A stretch of DNA of 21,737 nucleotides from a virus. This document shows positions 1 through 4,754 of the stretch, piece by piece. Position numbers and translations under genes: made by a program. The DNA is taken from the IMG/VR virus record IMGVR_UViG_3300020401_000112, positions 1 to 21,737 of that record; one strand, 5' to 3'. Numbering within the stretch: the stretch's first letter is position 1; each line of letters opens with the position of its first letter. The notes beneath the pieces were generated by a model that was given only the letters and a program-made list of their open reading frames with translations, had not been told where the DNA came from and did not search any database.

Positions 1-78
1 ATTTATATCATTAGCCCAATCAAGACCCTCTTGAATTGCTTCTAAGGTAGTGATTTCTCTTTGTATTTTACTTTTCAT
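1..78 (-). CDS. Hypothetical protein, N-terminal part only
   Basis: The first 26 codons of a leftward gene run off the left edge. It begins MKSKIQREITTLEAIQEGLD and looks helical and charged. The start at 76-78 is chosen because an ATGGAGTTC leader puts GGAG seven bases upstream. The same leader precedes the 145-aa gene at 1065. It is the fourth gene of the leftward small-gene set. Product unknown. Confidence 0.6.
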   Translation of the reverse strand, partial: MKSKIQREITTLEAIQEGLDWANDIN

Positions 79-114
79 TATGAACTCCATTTTTTATTAT
101 TATTATGATTTACC

Positions 115-163
115 AAGTAAATCTTGTAAGGCAGAAACCATGTCTGCCTTAATAGGTTTACTT
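115..163 (-). promoter_or_regulatory. Intercistronic stem-loop between two small genes
   Basis: Arms TAAGGCAGA (127-135) and TCTGCCTTA (143-151) pair perfectly over 9 bp around a 7-nt loop. After a symmetric 5x5 internal loop, AAGTAAA (115-121) pairs with TTTACTT (157-163). The outer arm touches the stop codon of the 108-aa gene (162-164). No T-tract follows on either strand, so an RNA processing or stability element, or an operator, fits better than a terminator. Function is inferred from structure only. Confidence 0.4.
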
Positions 164-488
164 AGATTTGAAAATGTCCGTGATTACTCAATTCAAATAC
201 ATATGTTCCATTTCCATATTGCTTCTGAAAATTTGTCCAAAAGAATACGACAAAATATTTACCCGATTGTTTGTCTTCAACAACTGTATAAGCTGGATAA
301 AAATCTGTATCATATTTTCTTTTAATTAATTTTTGAACTTTTTGTGCTTGTCTATCAGCGTTCCAAAAATTTTTATAGAATTTTTTGTGGTATAAATCAG
401 TTAGCTTTTCTTTGCCCCACCAATTTTGACATCTATCCAAAACTTTTTCGTATAAAACATTTTCATTATTTATGAATGTATTCGCCAT
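162..488 (-). CDS. Hypothetical small phage protein (108 aa)
   Basis: A 108-aa protein, soluble and rich in aromatic and basic residues (for example the WWGKEKL and FYKNFWNADRQAQK stretches), with no signal peptide or membrane segment. The C-terminal half looks like beta strands (YTVVEDKQSGKYFVVFFW). Its ATG overlaps the stop of the 46-aa gene in a TAATG, so the two are probably translationally coupled. I do not recognise the family. The gene belongs to the short leftward cluster that is separate from the late operon. Confidence 0.65.
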   Translation of the reverse strand: MANTFINNENVLYEKVLDRCQNWWGKEKLTDLYHKKFYKNFWNADRQAQKVQKLIKRKYDTDFYPAYTVVEDKQSGKYFVVFFWTNFQKQYGNGTYVFELSNHGHFQI

Positions 489-628
489 TAGATACTCCCA
501 TTATTATTAATAAATTGTTGTGCTTCTTTTTTAGTTCTGAAAATATCCAAAACTTTACCATTTAGAGATACAGCCCATTTACAAGCTGTACCCCAATTTT
601 CAGTTTTATATATTTGGTAATTGTTCAT
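488..628 (-). CDS. Hypothetical 46-aa protein, DUF2188-like pattern
   Basis: A 46-codon gene, MNNYQIYKTENWGTACKWAV then LNGKVLDIFRTKKEAQQFI. The layout (tryptophan-containing strand, a GK turn, a strand, then a KTKKEA-type helix) resembles the small alpha/beta DUF2188-type domains common in phages; this is pattern resemblance only. Its start overlaps the upstream stop in a TAATG and its stop overlaps the next start in another TAATG. That tight coupling on both sides is the main evidence that it is real. Confidence 0.6.
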   Translation of the reverse strand: MNNYQIYKTENWGTACKWAVSLNGKVLDIFRTKKEAQQFINNNGSI

Positions 629-1065
629 TAAATACTACCCATTCTGATTGTATGTGCATGACCATTTTCAAATGCTTCCATACCTCTATCAATAGAAACA
701 TTTTTCATCTTCTTAGCTTTAGATGGTTTCACACAATTAACAGAAACAGAACCATCAGCCCAATGATGAATTCTATCAATTTCTTTATCAATAGCTATCG
801 GAACACATTTGATTGGTTCGCCAATATTTCGATATTGAACACCATCACAATCCATACCAGTTTCAACCAAACAAGTATAACCATACTCAGTATTCATTCT
901 AAAGTGATTATATCTTTCTTGTTTCAAAGCTAATTTATCTTTTCTTAAAAATCTTGGAAAAAATCTAAGATACCCCTTAAAAGCTACCCTAAAATCTTCA
1001 TCATCTTTGATAAGGTCAAAATAACCATTAATTGCTTTTCTTTCTATTTCTCTTTTATTTTGCAT
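628..1065 (-). CDS. Hypothetical phage protein (145 aa)
   Basis: A 145-aa soluble protein. The N-terminal half is helical and strongly basic (KREIERKAINGYFDLIKDDE, then FFPRFLRKDKLALKQERY). The C-terminal half carries two cysteines and several histidines (HHWADGSVSVNC, ENGHAHTIRMG). No family recognised. The start is supported by GGAG seven bases before ATG in an ATGGAGTTC leader. It is the first gene of the leftward small-gene operon, divergent from the VRR-NUC gene, and its stop couples to the 46-aa gene by TAATG. Confidence 0.7.
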   Translation of the reverse strand: MQNKREIERKAINGYFDLIKDDEDFRVAFKGYLRFFPRFLRKDKLALKQERYNHFRMNTEYGYTCLVETGMDCDGVQYRNIGEPIKCVPIAIDKEIDRIHHWADGSVSVNCVKPSKAKKMKNVSIDRGMEAFENGHAHTIRMGSI

Positions 1066-1290
1066 TTAGAACTCCATTATTATTTTATTATTATCGGCAT
1101 CATTGCCCGTAAAACCTAGCTTAAATCCTAGGTTTTTATATGTCAAGCACAGAATTAATTATTGTGTATTTTTTATATTTATTTATTATAAAAGTGAGCA
1201 TTACCCCTTGGTAATAATTTCCTCCTCACAGGGGTTTGTCCTCTCTTTTTGTTAAGAACTCCAATTTTTTAACAAAACATAGGGGGTAAT
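1066..1290. promoter_or_regulatory. Divergent control region with operator-like palindromes
   Basis: No protein-coding gene is seen here. For leftward transcription there is a TTGACA hexamer (complement of 1141-1146), directly abutting a palindrome with arms AAAACCTAG (1111-1119) and CTAGGTTTT (1128-1136). The matching -10 (TAAGCT) is poor and lies inside the palindrome, as expected for a repressor-controlled promoter. For rightward transcription, TTGTGT (1162-1167) and TATTAT (1184-1189) are 16 bases apart. A second small palindrome, ATTACC-CCTT-GGTAAT, is at 1200-1215. Promoter assignment is inference. Confidence 0.4.
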
Positions 1291-1308
1291 ATGTTATTAT
1301 CCCCTATG
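1278..1308 (+). promoter_or_regulatory. Hairpin over the ribosome-binding site and start of the VRR-NUC gene
   Basis: Left arm CATAGGGGGTAATA (1278-1291) and right arm TATTATCCCCTATG (1295-1308) form a 14-bp stem with one G-U pair and the three-base loop TGT. The AGGGGG ribosome-binding site (1281-1286) and the A of the start codon lie in the stem; the T and G lie in the loop. As RNA it would block initiation. As DNA it is a near-perfect palindrome that could also bind a repressor. Confidence 0.6.
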
Positions 1309-1668
1309 ACCTTAGAAAACGACTTACAAATTGCTGTAAATGAATATCTGAACTATTTATCGAAAAGCTATAGATTCCGCCATTTTCATGTACCTAATGA
1401 AGGAAATAGACCTGTTTCCTATAAAGTAAAACTTAAAAAAATGGGGTTAAAAGCTGGTTGCCCCGATATAATTATCGAATATCCTCAAGGCAAAATTTTA
1501 TATATTGAATTGAAAACAAAAAAAGGGCGGTTGTCTGATTCTCAAAAATTGTGGGCTATACAATCAAAAGCTATGGGAACACCCCACTATATAGTGCAAG
1601 GGGAAATCACCGAATGTTTAGACGAAATCAAAAGTATTATTCAAAAAAACATTCCAGCGGGGTGTTAA
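1291..1668 (+). CDS. VRR-NUC domain nuclease
   Basis: A 125-aa single-domain PD-(D/E)xK nuclease of the VRR-NUC type. Visible family motifs are HVPNEGNRP (33-41), GCPDIII (56-62) with D59, and ILYIELKTKKGRLSDSQK (69-86) with E73, K75 and Q85. These supply the metal-binding and catalytic residues. Phage stand-alone VRR-NUC proteins are thought to cut branched or junction DNA during replication or packaging; that role is from the family, not the sequence. ATG at 1291 follows AGGGGG at good spacing; a second ATG at 1306 lacks a ribosome-binding site. It is the only clear rightward gene, convergent with the late operon and divergent from the small left genes. Confidence 0.88.
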   Translation: MLLSPMTLENDLQIAVNEYLNYLSKSYRFRHFHVPNEGNRPVSYKVKLKKMGLKAGCPDIIIEYPQGKILYIELKTKKGRLSDSQKLWAIQSKAMGTPHYIVQGEITECLDEIKSIIQKNIPAGC

Positions 1669-1679
1669 ATTTTCCGTGT

Positions 1680-1796
1680 ATGATTAGACCTTACGAAGCC
1701 TTAAAACCCGCTGACGGGCTTTATATGACGATTTATTTCGCCTTTTTGACCTCTTTTTTCTGTTTATCGGTCTTTTATCAATTAATTCGGAAATAG
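1680..1796 (+). CDS. Possible 38-aa single-TM peptide downstream of VRR-NUC
   Basis: An ORF of 38 codons starting MIRPYEALKPADGLYMT. It has a hydrophobic segment at about residues 16-35 (IYFAFLTSFFCLSVFY) and a basic tail (IRK). It would be co-transcribed with the nuclease, 11 bases after its stop. Against it: no good ribosome-binding site precedes the ATG, and the ORF contains the hairpin that I read as the late-operon terminator on the other strand. Treat as a candidate only. Confidence 0.25.
   Translation: MIRPYEALKPADGLYMTIYFAFLTSFFCLSVFYQLIRK
1703..1722 (-). terminator. Rho-independent terminator of the leftward late operon
   Basis: Read on the minus strand, AAAGCCCG-TCAG-CGGGTTTT makes an 8-bp stem with one G-U pair, a 4-nt loop and a T-run in and just after the 3' arm. 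On the plus strand the same site has an A-C mismatch, so it is directional. It lies about 95 bases past the last late gene, between the convergent late operon and VRR-NUC gene. Confidence 0.6.
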
Positions 1797-1817
1797 TTGC
1801 TGTAGTTGTGAAACCAC

Positions 1818-2000
1818 TCATTTTCCAACTTTCCGCATTGCTCGAACATGGGCTTGTGCGAATGTTCTACCCTTTTCCAAATCTTCCGCCATTTGTTTCA
1901 TATGTTTAAGACTATGATGTCTTGCATGGCGGTTCATGGTCTTTTGTTGTCTTGATGTAAGATTTTTTGTAAATCTTTTAATCGAAGCTACTTTGACCAA
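1818..2000 (-). CDS. Small basic histidine-rich protein (60 aa)
   Basis: A 60-aa very basic protein: SIKRFTKNLTSRQQKTMNRH, then ARHHSLKHMKQMAEDLEKG, then RTFAQAHVRAMRKVGK. Two helices are likely, with a GRTF-AH-AMRKVGK ending that I associate with small hypothetical proteins of marine phages. The start appears to be TTG (1998-2000), immediately after the stop of the 31-aa gene; an internal ATG at residue 22 would cut off half the protein. It is the last gene before the terminator. Nucleic-acid binding is plausible from charge, but unproven. Confidence 0.6.
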   Translation of the reverse strand: MVKVASIKRFTKNLTSRQQKTMNRHARHHSLKHMKQMAEDLEKGRTFAQAHVRAMRKVGK

Positions 2001-2096
2001 TTACTTCTTCTTTCGCATCTTCATTTTATTTTTTTTCTTCTTACCCTTTTTTTTCATTCCCTTTGAGTGAGAACCTTTTCCTGTATGATAAGGCAT
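2001..2096 (-). CDS. Lysine-rich microprotein (31 aa)
   Basis: A 31-codon gene, MPYHTGKGSHSKGMKKKGKK followed by more lysines and three further basic residues before the stop. Nearly every residue after position 14 is Lys, Arg, Met or Gly. ATG at 2094-2096 overlaps the stop of the 33-aa gene by one base (TAATG), and AAAGGA lies about eight bases upstream. Tiny MPYH-type lysine-rich proteins recur in marine phages; their role is unknown. DNA or RNA binding, or packaging in the virion, is a guess from charge. Confidence 0.55.
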   Translation of the reverse strand: MPYHTGKGSHSKGMKKKGKKKKNKMKMRKKK

Positions 2097-2197
2097 TATT
2101 TTTTTCCTTTCTTTTTCTTATTACCTTTTTTCTGACTTTTTAAAATCGCCATTTGTAAGCCTTTAGGTAATTTTTTTTGTTTTTTAGTTAGTGCCAT
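2096..2197 (-). CDS. Lysine-rich microprotein (33 aa)
   Basis: A 33-codon gene, MALTKKQKKLPKGLQMAILK then SQKKGNKKKKGKK. A short amphipathic helix (LPKGLQMAILKS) sits between two lysine clusters. The ribosome-binding site AGAGG is well spaced before ATG 2195-2197 and overlaps the end of the 37-aa gene. The stop overlaps the next start in TAATG. It is one of three consecutive very basic small proteins at the operon end. The KKQKKLP-type start is common in small marine-phage proteins of unknown function. Confidence 0.55.
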   Translation of the reverse strand: MALTKKQKKLPKGLQMAILKSQKKGNKKKKGKK

Positions 2198-2206
2198 ATT
2201 TACCTC

Positions 2207-2320
2207 TTAATGTAATACAGTTGAATGTATTACAATTAGGATAGCACAAAAAATTAAAATCTGAACCCATGTTTTTAATTGTTCAAAAGTTTCCCAAATA
2301 TTTTTTAATTTTTCTAACAT
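2207..2320 (-). CDS. Small single-TM peptide (37 aa)
   Basis: A 37-aa peptide, MLEKLKNIWETFEQLKTWVQ then a hydrophobic stretch ILIFCAILIVIHSTVL. An amphipathic N-terminal helix precedes one membrane segment (about 18-35). An upstream in-frame ATG at 2437 would overlap the zinc-ribbon gene heavily. ATG 2318-2320 is preferred because GGGAG lies about seven bases before it (GAAGGGAGATTGGAATG). It follows holin and zinc-ribbon genes, so an accessory lysis or holin-modulating role is possible. No family recognised. Confidence 0.55.
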   Translation of the reverse strand: MLEKLKNIWETFEQLKTWVQILIFCAILIVIHSTVLH

Positions 2321-2348
2321 TCCAATCTCCCTTCTTTGAGTGTGTATT

Positions 2349-2534
2349 CTAAGATGTCTGAATAAATCCATCATCAGTTTTTTCTTTTGGAACACATACT
2401 TGGTGTAATGTTTTACATATTTTACATTGATAAACATTTACAAACCAGTTGTTCATTTTAGTTTCTAATTCTAAACACTTTTCGTTATGTAAAACTATGG
2501 AATTTTTTTGGTAGCAATTCATGCAAACCATCAT
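2349..2534 (-). CDS. Small zinc-ribbon protein (61 aa)
   Basis: A 61-aa protein with two CxxC knuckles, CMNC (4-7) and CKIC (37-40), about 30 residues apart, plus two further cysteines. This is the spacing of a four-cysteine zinc ribbon. The start overlaps the holin stop (ATG at 2532-2534; TGA at 2531-2533), with a second ATG at 2529-2531 as an alternative. No strong ribosome-binding site is visible, so translation is probably coupled to the holin. The function of a zinc ribbon inside a lysis cassette is not clear. Confidence 0.6.
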   Translation of the reverse strand: MMVCMNCYQKNSIVLHNEKCLELETKMNNWFVNVYQCKICKTLHQVCVPKEKTDDGFIQTS

Positions 2535-2908
2535 TTTTTTGTGTCCGTTTTTTTTGTTTTATCATATGACCGCATACCAGCAATTCCCAGCATACCAAAC
2601 AAAAGTGGCATCATAACCGACATATCAGCTTGTGGTATAATTATACCAAAACCAGCTAATATTGGTGAAATCATATAATTTATCATTAAAGACAAACCGC
2701 AAATCCAGCCAATTAAAGGTCGCCATGAACTTTGAAACCAATTACCTTTTGCTTCCTCTTGATTTACCTTTATTTGTTCTAATGCTAGTTGCTGGGCGTG
2801 TTTTTCTGCCATTGTAGCAATTTCATGTGCTAGTTTATTTTTTGTGTCTTTGTCCTCGATAAATTTACCTAATAACTTTGAAGCTACAGGTAATAAACTA
2901 GCTATCAT
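2531..2908 (-). CDS. Three-TM holin, gene-transfer-agent type
   Basis: A 125-aa membrane protein. The N-terminal helical part (1-55) is charged, ending EQIKVNQEEAKGNWF. It is followed by SSWRPLIGWICGLSL (60-74) and about three membrane segments (roughly 64-80, 82-92, 97-111) and a lysine-rich cytoplasmic tail. The helix followed by W-RP-IGW before the first segment is the signature I associate with the holin family with three TMs used for gene-transfer-agent release. It would form holes in the inner membrane for the lysozyme encoded just upstream; the two genes overlap by ATGA, which supports the pairing. Confidence 0.8.
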   Translation of the reverse strand: MIASLLPVASKLLGKFIEDKDTKNKLAHEIATMAEKHAQQLALEQIKVNQEEAKGNWFQSSWRPLIGWICGLSLMINYMISPILAGFGIIIPQADMSVMMPLLFGMLGIAGMRSYDKTKKTDTKK

Positions 2909-3339
2909 ATGCTTTTTTCCATTTTCTCGATAAGCCTATTCCATCTATTTGTAGTTTGATTATAGGCTCGGCTGTCTTTCATTTCTAAAATAGCTGTTGC
3001 AATATCATTATTTTGTAAGGCTTGTTTGAATTTCTTAAATTGATTTAGTTTTGGTAAACCTAGTTGAAATGACATATGAATGACACATTCCCTTACATTG
3101 TCATCAATATCCATACCTTCGCAAAAAGTATTGGCATCATCAATCGCAACATCTAAATCTTTTTGAAATAATTCAACTGCTCTTTCGTGTGTAATAGGTT
3201 TCATAAGTTCTTTTTTTTCGTGGTCACGAATTAAATGTCCAGCCGATATTGTCCAATATCCTAAATGGTCTTGATAAGGCTCAAGCAATAACCCGCCTTC
3301 TTCACGAATTATATCTTCCTGTAAAGTTACTAAATCCAT
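2905..3339 (-). CDS. T4-type lysozyme endolysin (glycoside hydrolase 24)
   Basis: A 144-aa muramidase that hydrolyses the MurNAc-GlcNAc bond of peptidoglycan. The catalytic triad of the T4 lysozyme family is intact: E14 in REEGG, D24 in YQDHLG, T30 in GYWTISAGHL. The C-terminal YNQTTNRW motif also matches. The length is slightly shorter than T4 lysozyme (164 aa). The start at 3339 is chosen over an upstream ATG at 3399 because GAGGA sits five bases before it. The first 10 nt overlap the coiled-coil/TM gene and the stop overlaps the holin start (ATGA). No signal peptide or SAR segment is evident, so export needs the holin. Confidence 0.88.
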   Translation of the reverse strand: MDLVTLQEDIIREEGGLLLEPYQDHLGYWTISAGHLIRDHEKKELMKPITHERAVELFQKDLDVAIDDANTFCEGMDIDDNVRECVIHMSFQLGLPKLNQFKKFKQALQNNDIATAILEMKDSRAYNQTTNRWNRLIEKMEKSI

Positions 3340-3524
3340 TCTATCCTCGATAATACAAATGCTATAAACTGTGTGCCAACCATAAAACCTATAGCCCATA
3401 AAACATAGTTCAGTTTCTTTACCTCTTTTTGTAGATGATAGATATGGTTAGTTTCCAAATGTTCTATCTTATTGTAAAGATTGACTAAATGTTCTTTGCT
3501 TGTTTTTGGTTCTAGTTTTGCCAT
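3330..3524 (-). CDS. Coiled-coil, C-terminal TM protein (XhlA-like layout)
   Basis: A 64-aa protein. Residues 10-40 form a likely coiled coil (LVNLYNKIEHLETNH then LQKEVKKLN), followed by one membrane segment (about 42-59, VLWAIGFMVGTQFIAFVL) and a short basic end. This layout is like the XhlA/hemolysin-type holin accessory proteins and also some small spanin-like proteins; sequence identity to either cannot be judged here. It overlaps the lysozyme by 10 nt, which favours a lysis role. Confidence 0.55.
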   Translation of the reverse strand: MAKLEPKTSKEHLVNLYNKIEHLETNHIYHLQKEVKKLNYVLWAIGFMVGTQFIAFVLSRIEWI

Positions 3525-3555
3525 GTAAACACCATATAATTTTTTAACCTATATA

Positions 3556-3750
3556 TCAATATAATCTCATGCTTTCATTAACATTTACTAATTTACAATA
3601 ACATTGATAATTTTTTGTTTCATCACCAATTCTAACTTCTTGTTTATGTAAATACTTTTGGAAATATTTACAGTTATGAACATTTGATAAGTGCATACTT
3701 CCCGCTGGAATTCCACTTAAATAACAGGCTAATAAAAACGCTGGTTTCAT
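3556..3750 (-). CDS. Small cysteine-containing protein with hydrophobic N-terminus (64 aa)
   Basis: A 64-aa protein starting MKPAFLLACYLSGIPAG. The N-terminal hydrophobic stretch could be a short signal or anchor. LLAC resembles a lipobox, but only eight residues precede the cysteine, which is unusually short. The remainder, with HNCKYFQKYL, NYQCYCKLVNV and a terminal RLY, has three more cysteines and may form disulfides. I associate the NCKYF/CYCKLV pattern with small unnamed marine-phage proteins. It overlaps the 26-aa peptide by ATGA. Function unknown. Confidence 0.55.
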   Translation of the reverse strand: MKPAFLLACYLSGIPAGSMHLSNVHNCKYFQKYLHKQEVRIGDETKNYQCYCKLVNVNESMRLY

Positions 3751-3827
3751 GTTAAGTCTTTGATTTTATTAAATAATATCAAGCCCAACAGCAAACCCAA
3801 AGTTAATGCCATTAAAAACTGTATCAT
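3747..3827 (-). CDS. Tiny single-TM peptide (26 aa)
   Basis: Twenty-six codons: MIQFLMALTLGLLLGLILFN then KIKDLT, i.e. one hydrophobic helix and a short charged tail. Its ATG (3825-3827) overlaps the TGA of the EF-hand gene and its TGA (3747-3749) overlaps the ATG of the 64-aa gene. Both junctions are ATGA, which argues strongly for a real, translationally coupled gene. Likely an inner-membrane peptide; role unknown. Confidence 0.5.
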   Translation of the reverse strand: MIQFLMALTLGLLLGLILFNKIKDLT

Positions 3828-4147
3828 TTTCCGTTCTTACTCATGTAAGCCGATACACCCATGTATGCACCAACAATACCCGCACCCGAAATATAAAAAA
3901 GTGAACTAATCTCTGCTAAAGCATTTACTCTTTCGATAGGTACTATAAACATCGCAACAGTAAAAACACCCATACCGATTAAGGTATATCTTGCCATTCT
4001 AAGTTGTGCTAAATTTTTTCTAAGTTTTGTTTCAGTTTCTTTTATTGCTTTTACATTGCTCAATTCCTCATCTGAAATTATTCCGTCCGAATCGGTATCG
4101 TAATCAGAAAAAACACTATCTTTTTGAAATTTTTTTTGTTTAGCCAA
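3824..4147 (-). CDS. EF-hand two-TM membrane protein (107 aa)
   Basis: A 107-aa protein with one canonical EF-hand loop, DTDSDGIISDEE (17-28; D17, D19, D21, G22, E28), then a charged helix (30-50) and two membrane segments (about 54-70 and 80-101). It would be a calcium-binding inner-membrane protein. Proteins of this layout (SVF-DYDTD-DG-I-DEEL with two TMs) occur in marine phages next to lysis genes; the role is not established. The start is TTG (4145-4147) with AGGGGG eight bases upstream. It overlaps the 23-aa peptide by 8 nt and the 26-aa peptide by ATGA. Confidence 0.7.
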   Translation of the reverse strand: MAKQKKFQKDSVFSDYDTDSDGIISDEELSNVKAIKETETKLRKNLAQLRMARYTLIGMGVFTVAMFIVPIERVNALAEISSLFYISGAGIVGAYMGVSAYMSKNGK

Positions 4148-4211
4148 AGTAAAAACCCCCTAAAAAACTTAAAGACCATATGCCTAATGTTAAAAATATA
4201 AAATTTATCAT
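4140..4211 (-). CDS. Tiny single-TM peptide (23 aa)
   Basis: Twenty-three codons, MINFIFLTLGIWSLSFLGGF plus YFG, almost entirely hydrophobic. ATG (4209-4211) overlaps the TGA of the 159-aa gene in TGATG. Its last 8 nt overlap the start of the EF-hand gene. Position, hydrophobicity and overlap mirror the 26-aa peptide at 3747-3827. Role unknown. Confidence 0.4.
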   Translation of the reverse strand: MINFIFLTLGIWSLSFLGGFYFG

Positions 4212-4690
4212 CAATTTTTTAGTTTATACAAATATGCCAAAAATACAATAAAACCTATAACTGTGCATACTAATAAAAATATCGCACAATAATTTATCAG
4301 CTTGTCACGTTGCATAATTTTTTTATGCTCGAACTCTTGTTTGTTTCGTCTGATGGTTGCTTCTTCTTTGATGAAGTCTTGCCAACCCGCTTCCCCGTAT
4401 GACATCATTATCATATTTTTTAATTCTTGCCTTTGTTTTTGAAGTTTTTTCTTTGCCATAAAACTGTCTATGGCAACTTGCTCAACATTCCCTTTATTAA
4501 ATATAGATTGAATTAATGTTGGGTTTTTTGCCCTTTTTTCAAAGTTCTCAATATCACTTGTATTACTCATGAATGTTGAAACTTGGCTGGACATTTCAGA
4601 GATATCTTTCCCTAATGCTACGCCCTGTTTAAGGTAATTAAAGGCTTTAGAAGCCCCTGTAAGTAGTAATCCGATGGTTGCTGGGTCGAT
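4211..4690 (-). CDS. Tail-anchored membrane protein with non-standard start (159 aa)
   Basis: The first ATG in this frame (4594) truncates the protein. Upstream of it the frame stays open for 32 codons encoding IDPATIGLLLTGASKAFNYL and on to GKDISEM. That is the N-terminus expected of a marine-phage family beginning M-IDP-. An AAAGGAG ribosome-binding site lies six bases before ATC 4688-4690 and three before GTT 4691-4693; TGA 4694-4696 closes the frame. No ATG, GTG or TTG is available. The rest is helical and charged (KNPTLIQSIF, MAKKKLQKQRQELKN) with one C-terminal membrane segment (about 134-154). It may initiate at AUC, arise by +1 shift from the 35-aa ORF, or reflect a base error. Confidence 0.6.
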   Translation of the reverse strand: MDPATIGLLLTGASKAFNYLKQGVALGKDISEMSSQVSTFMSNTSDIENFEKRAKNPTLIQSIFNKGNVEQVAIDSFMAKKKLQKQRQELKNMIMMSYGEAGWQDFIKEEATIRRNKQEFEHKKIMQRDKLINYCAIFLLVCTVIGFIVFLAYLYKLKN

Positions 4691-4754
4691 AACTCACTCC
4701 TTTAGTCTGCGTATCTATCTGTGATTTAACTTCTGTTACTGATGGTTTAGGCAT
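4647..4754 (-). CDS. Possible 35-aa protein overlapping the 159-aa gene
   Basis: A 35-codon ORF, MPKPSVTEVKSQIDTQTKGV then SYRPSNHRITTYRGF, ends inside the 159-aa gene in another frame. Its start resembles the M-KPSV-EVK beginning of small helical marine-phage proteins that sit between fibre and lysis genes, but here it is short. No ribosome-binding site is evident. The sequence TATAAT (complement of 4765-4770) lies just upstream without a -35. It may be a real small gene or a leader feeding the downstream frame. Confidence 0.35.
   Translation of the reverse strand: MPKPSVTEVKSQIDTQTKGVSYRPSNHRITTYRGF

Noticed and set aside
1221-1226. Perfect AGGAGG on the minus strand in the control region
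   Set aside because: No start codon with a meaningful frame follows. The best options give only 4 codons (ATT) or 21 codons (an ATG nearly 20 bases away).
1551-1796. Longer plus-strand ORF of 81 codons overlapping the nuclease gene end
   Set aside because: The first half is an out-of-frame shadow of the VRR-NUC gene. Only the last 38 codons (1680-1796) are listed, and with low confidence.
2321-2437. Upstream in-frame start of the 37-aa membrane peptide gene
   Set aside because: It would overlap the zinc-ribbon gene by nearly 90 bases. GGGAG is well placed before ATG 2318-2320.
3339-3399. Longer lysozyme start at 3399
   Set aside because: It would add 20 residues without homology to the family and overlap the coiled-coil/TM gene by 70 nt. 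ATG 3339 has GAGGA at the right spacing and matches the family start.
3556-3750. Lipoprotein/outer spanin call for the 64-aa cysteine protein
   Set aside because: LLAC looks like a lipobox, but only eight residues precede the cysteine and the rest lacks the proline-rich or coiled-coil form of spanins.
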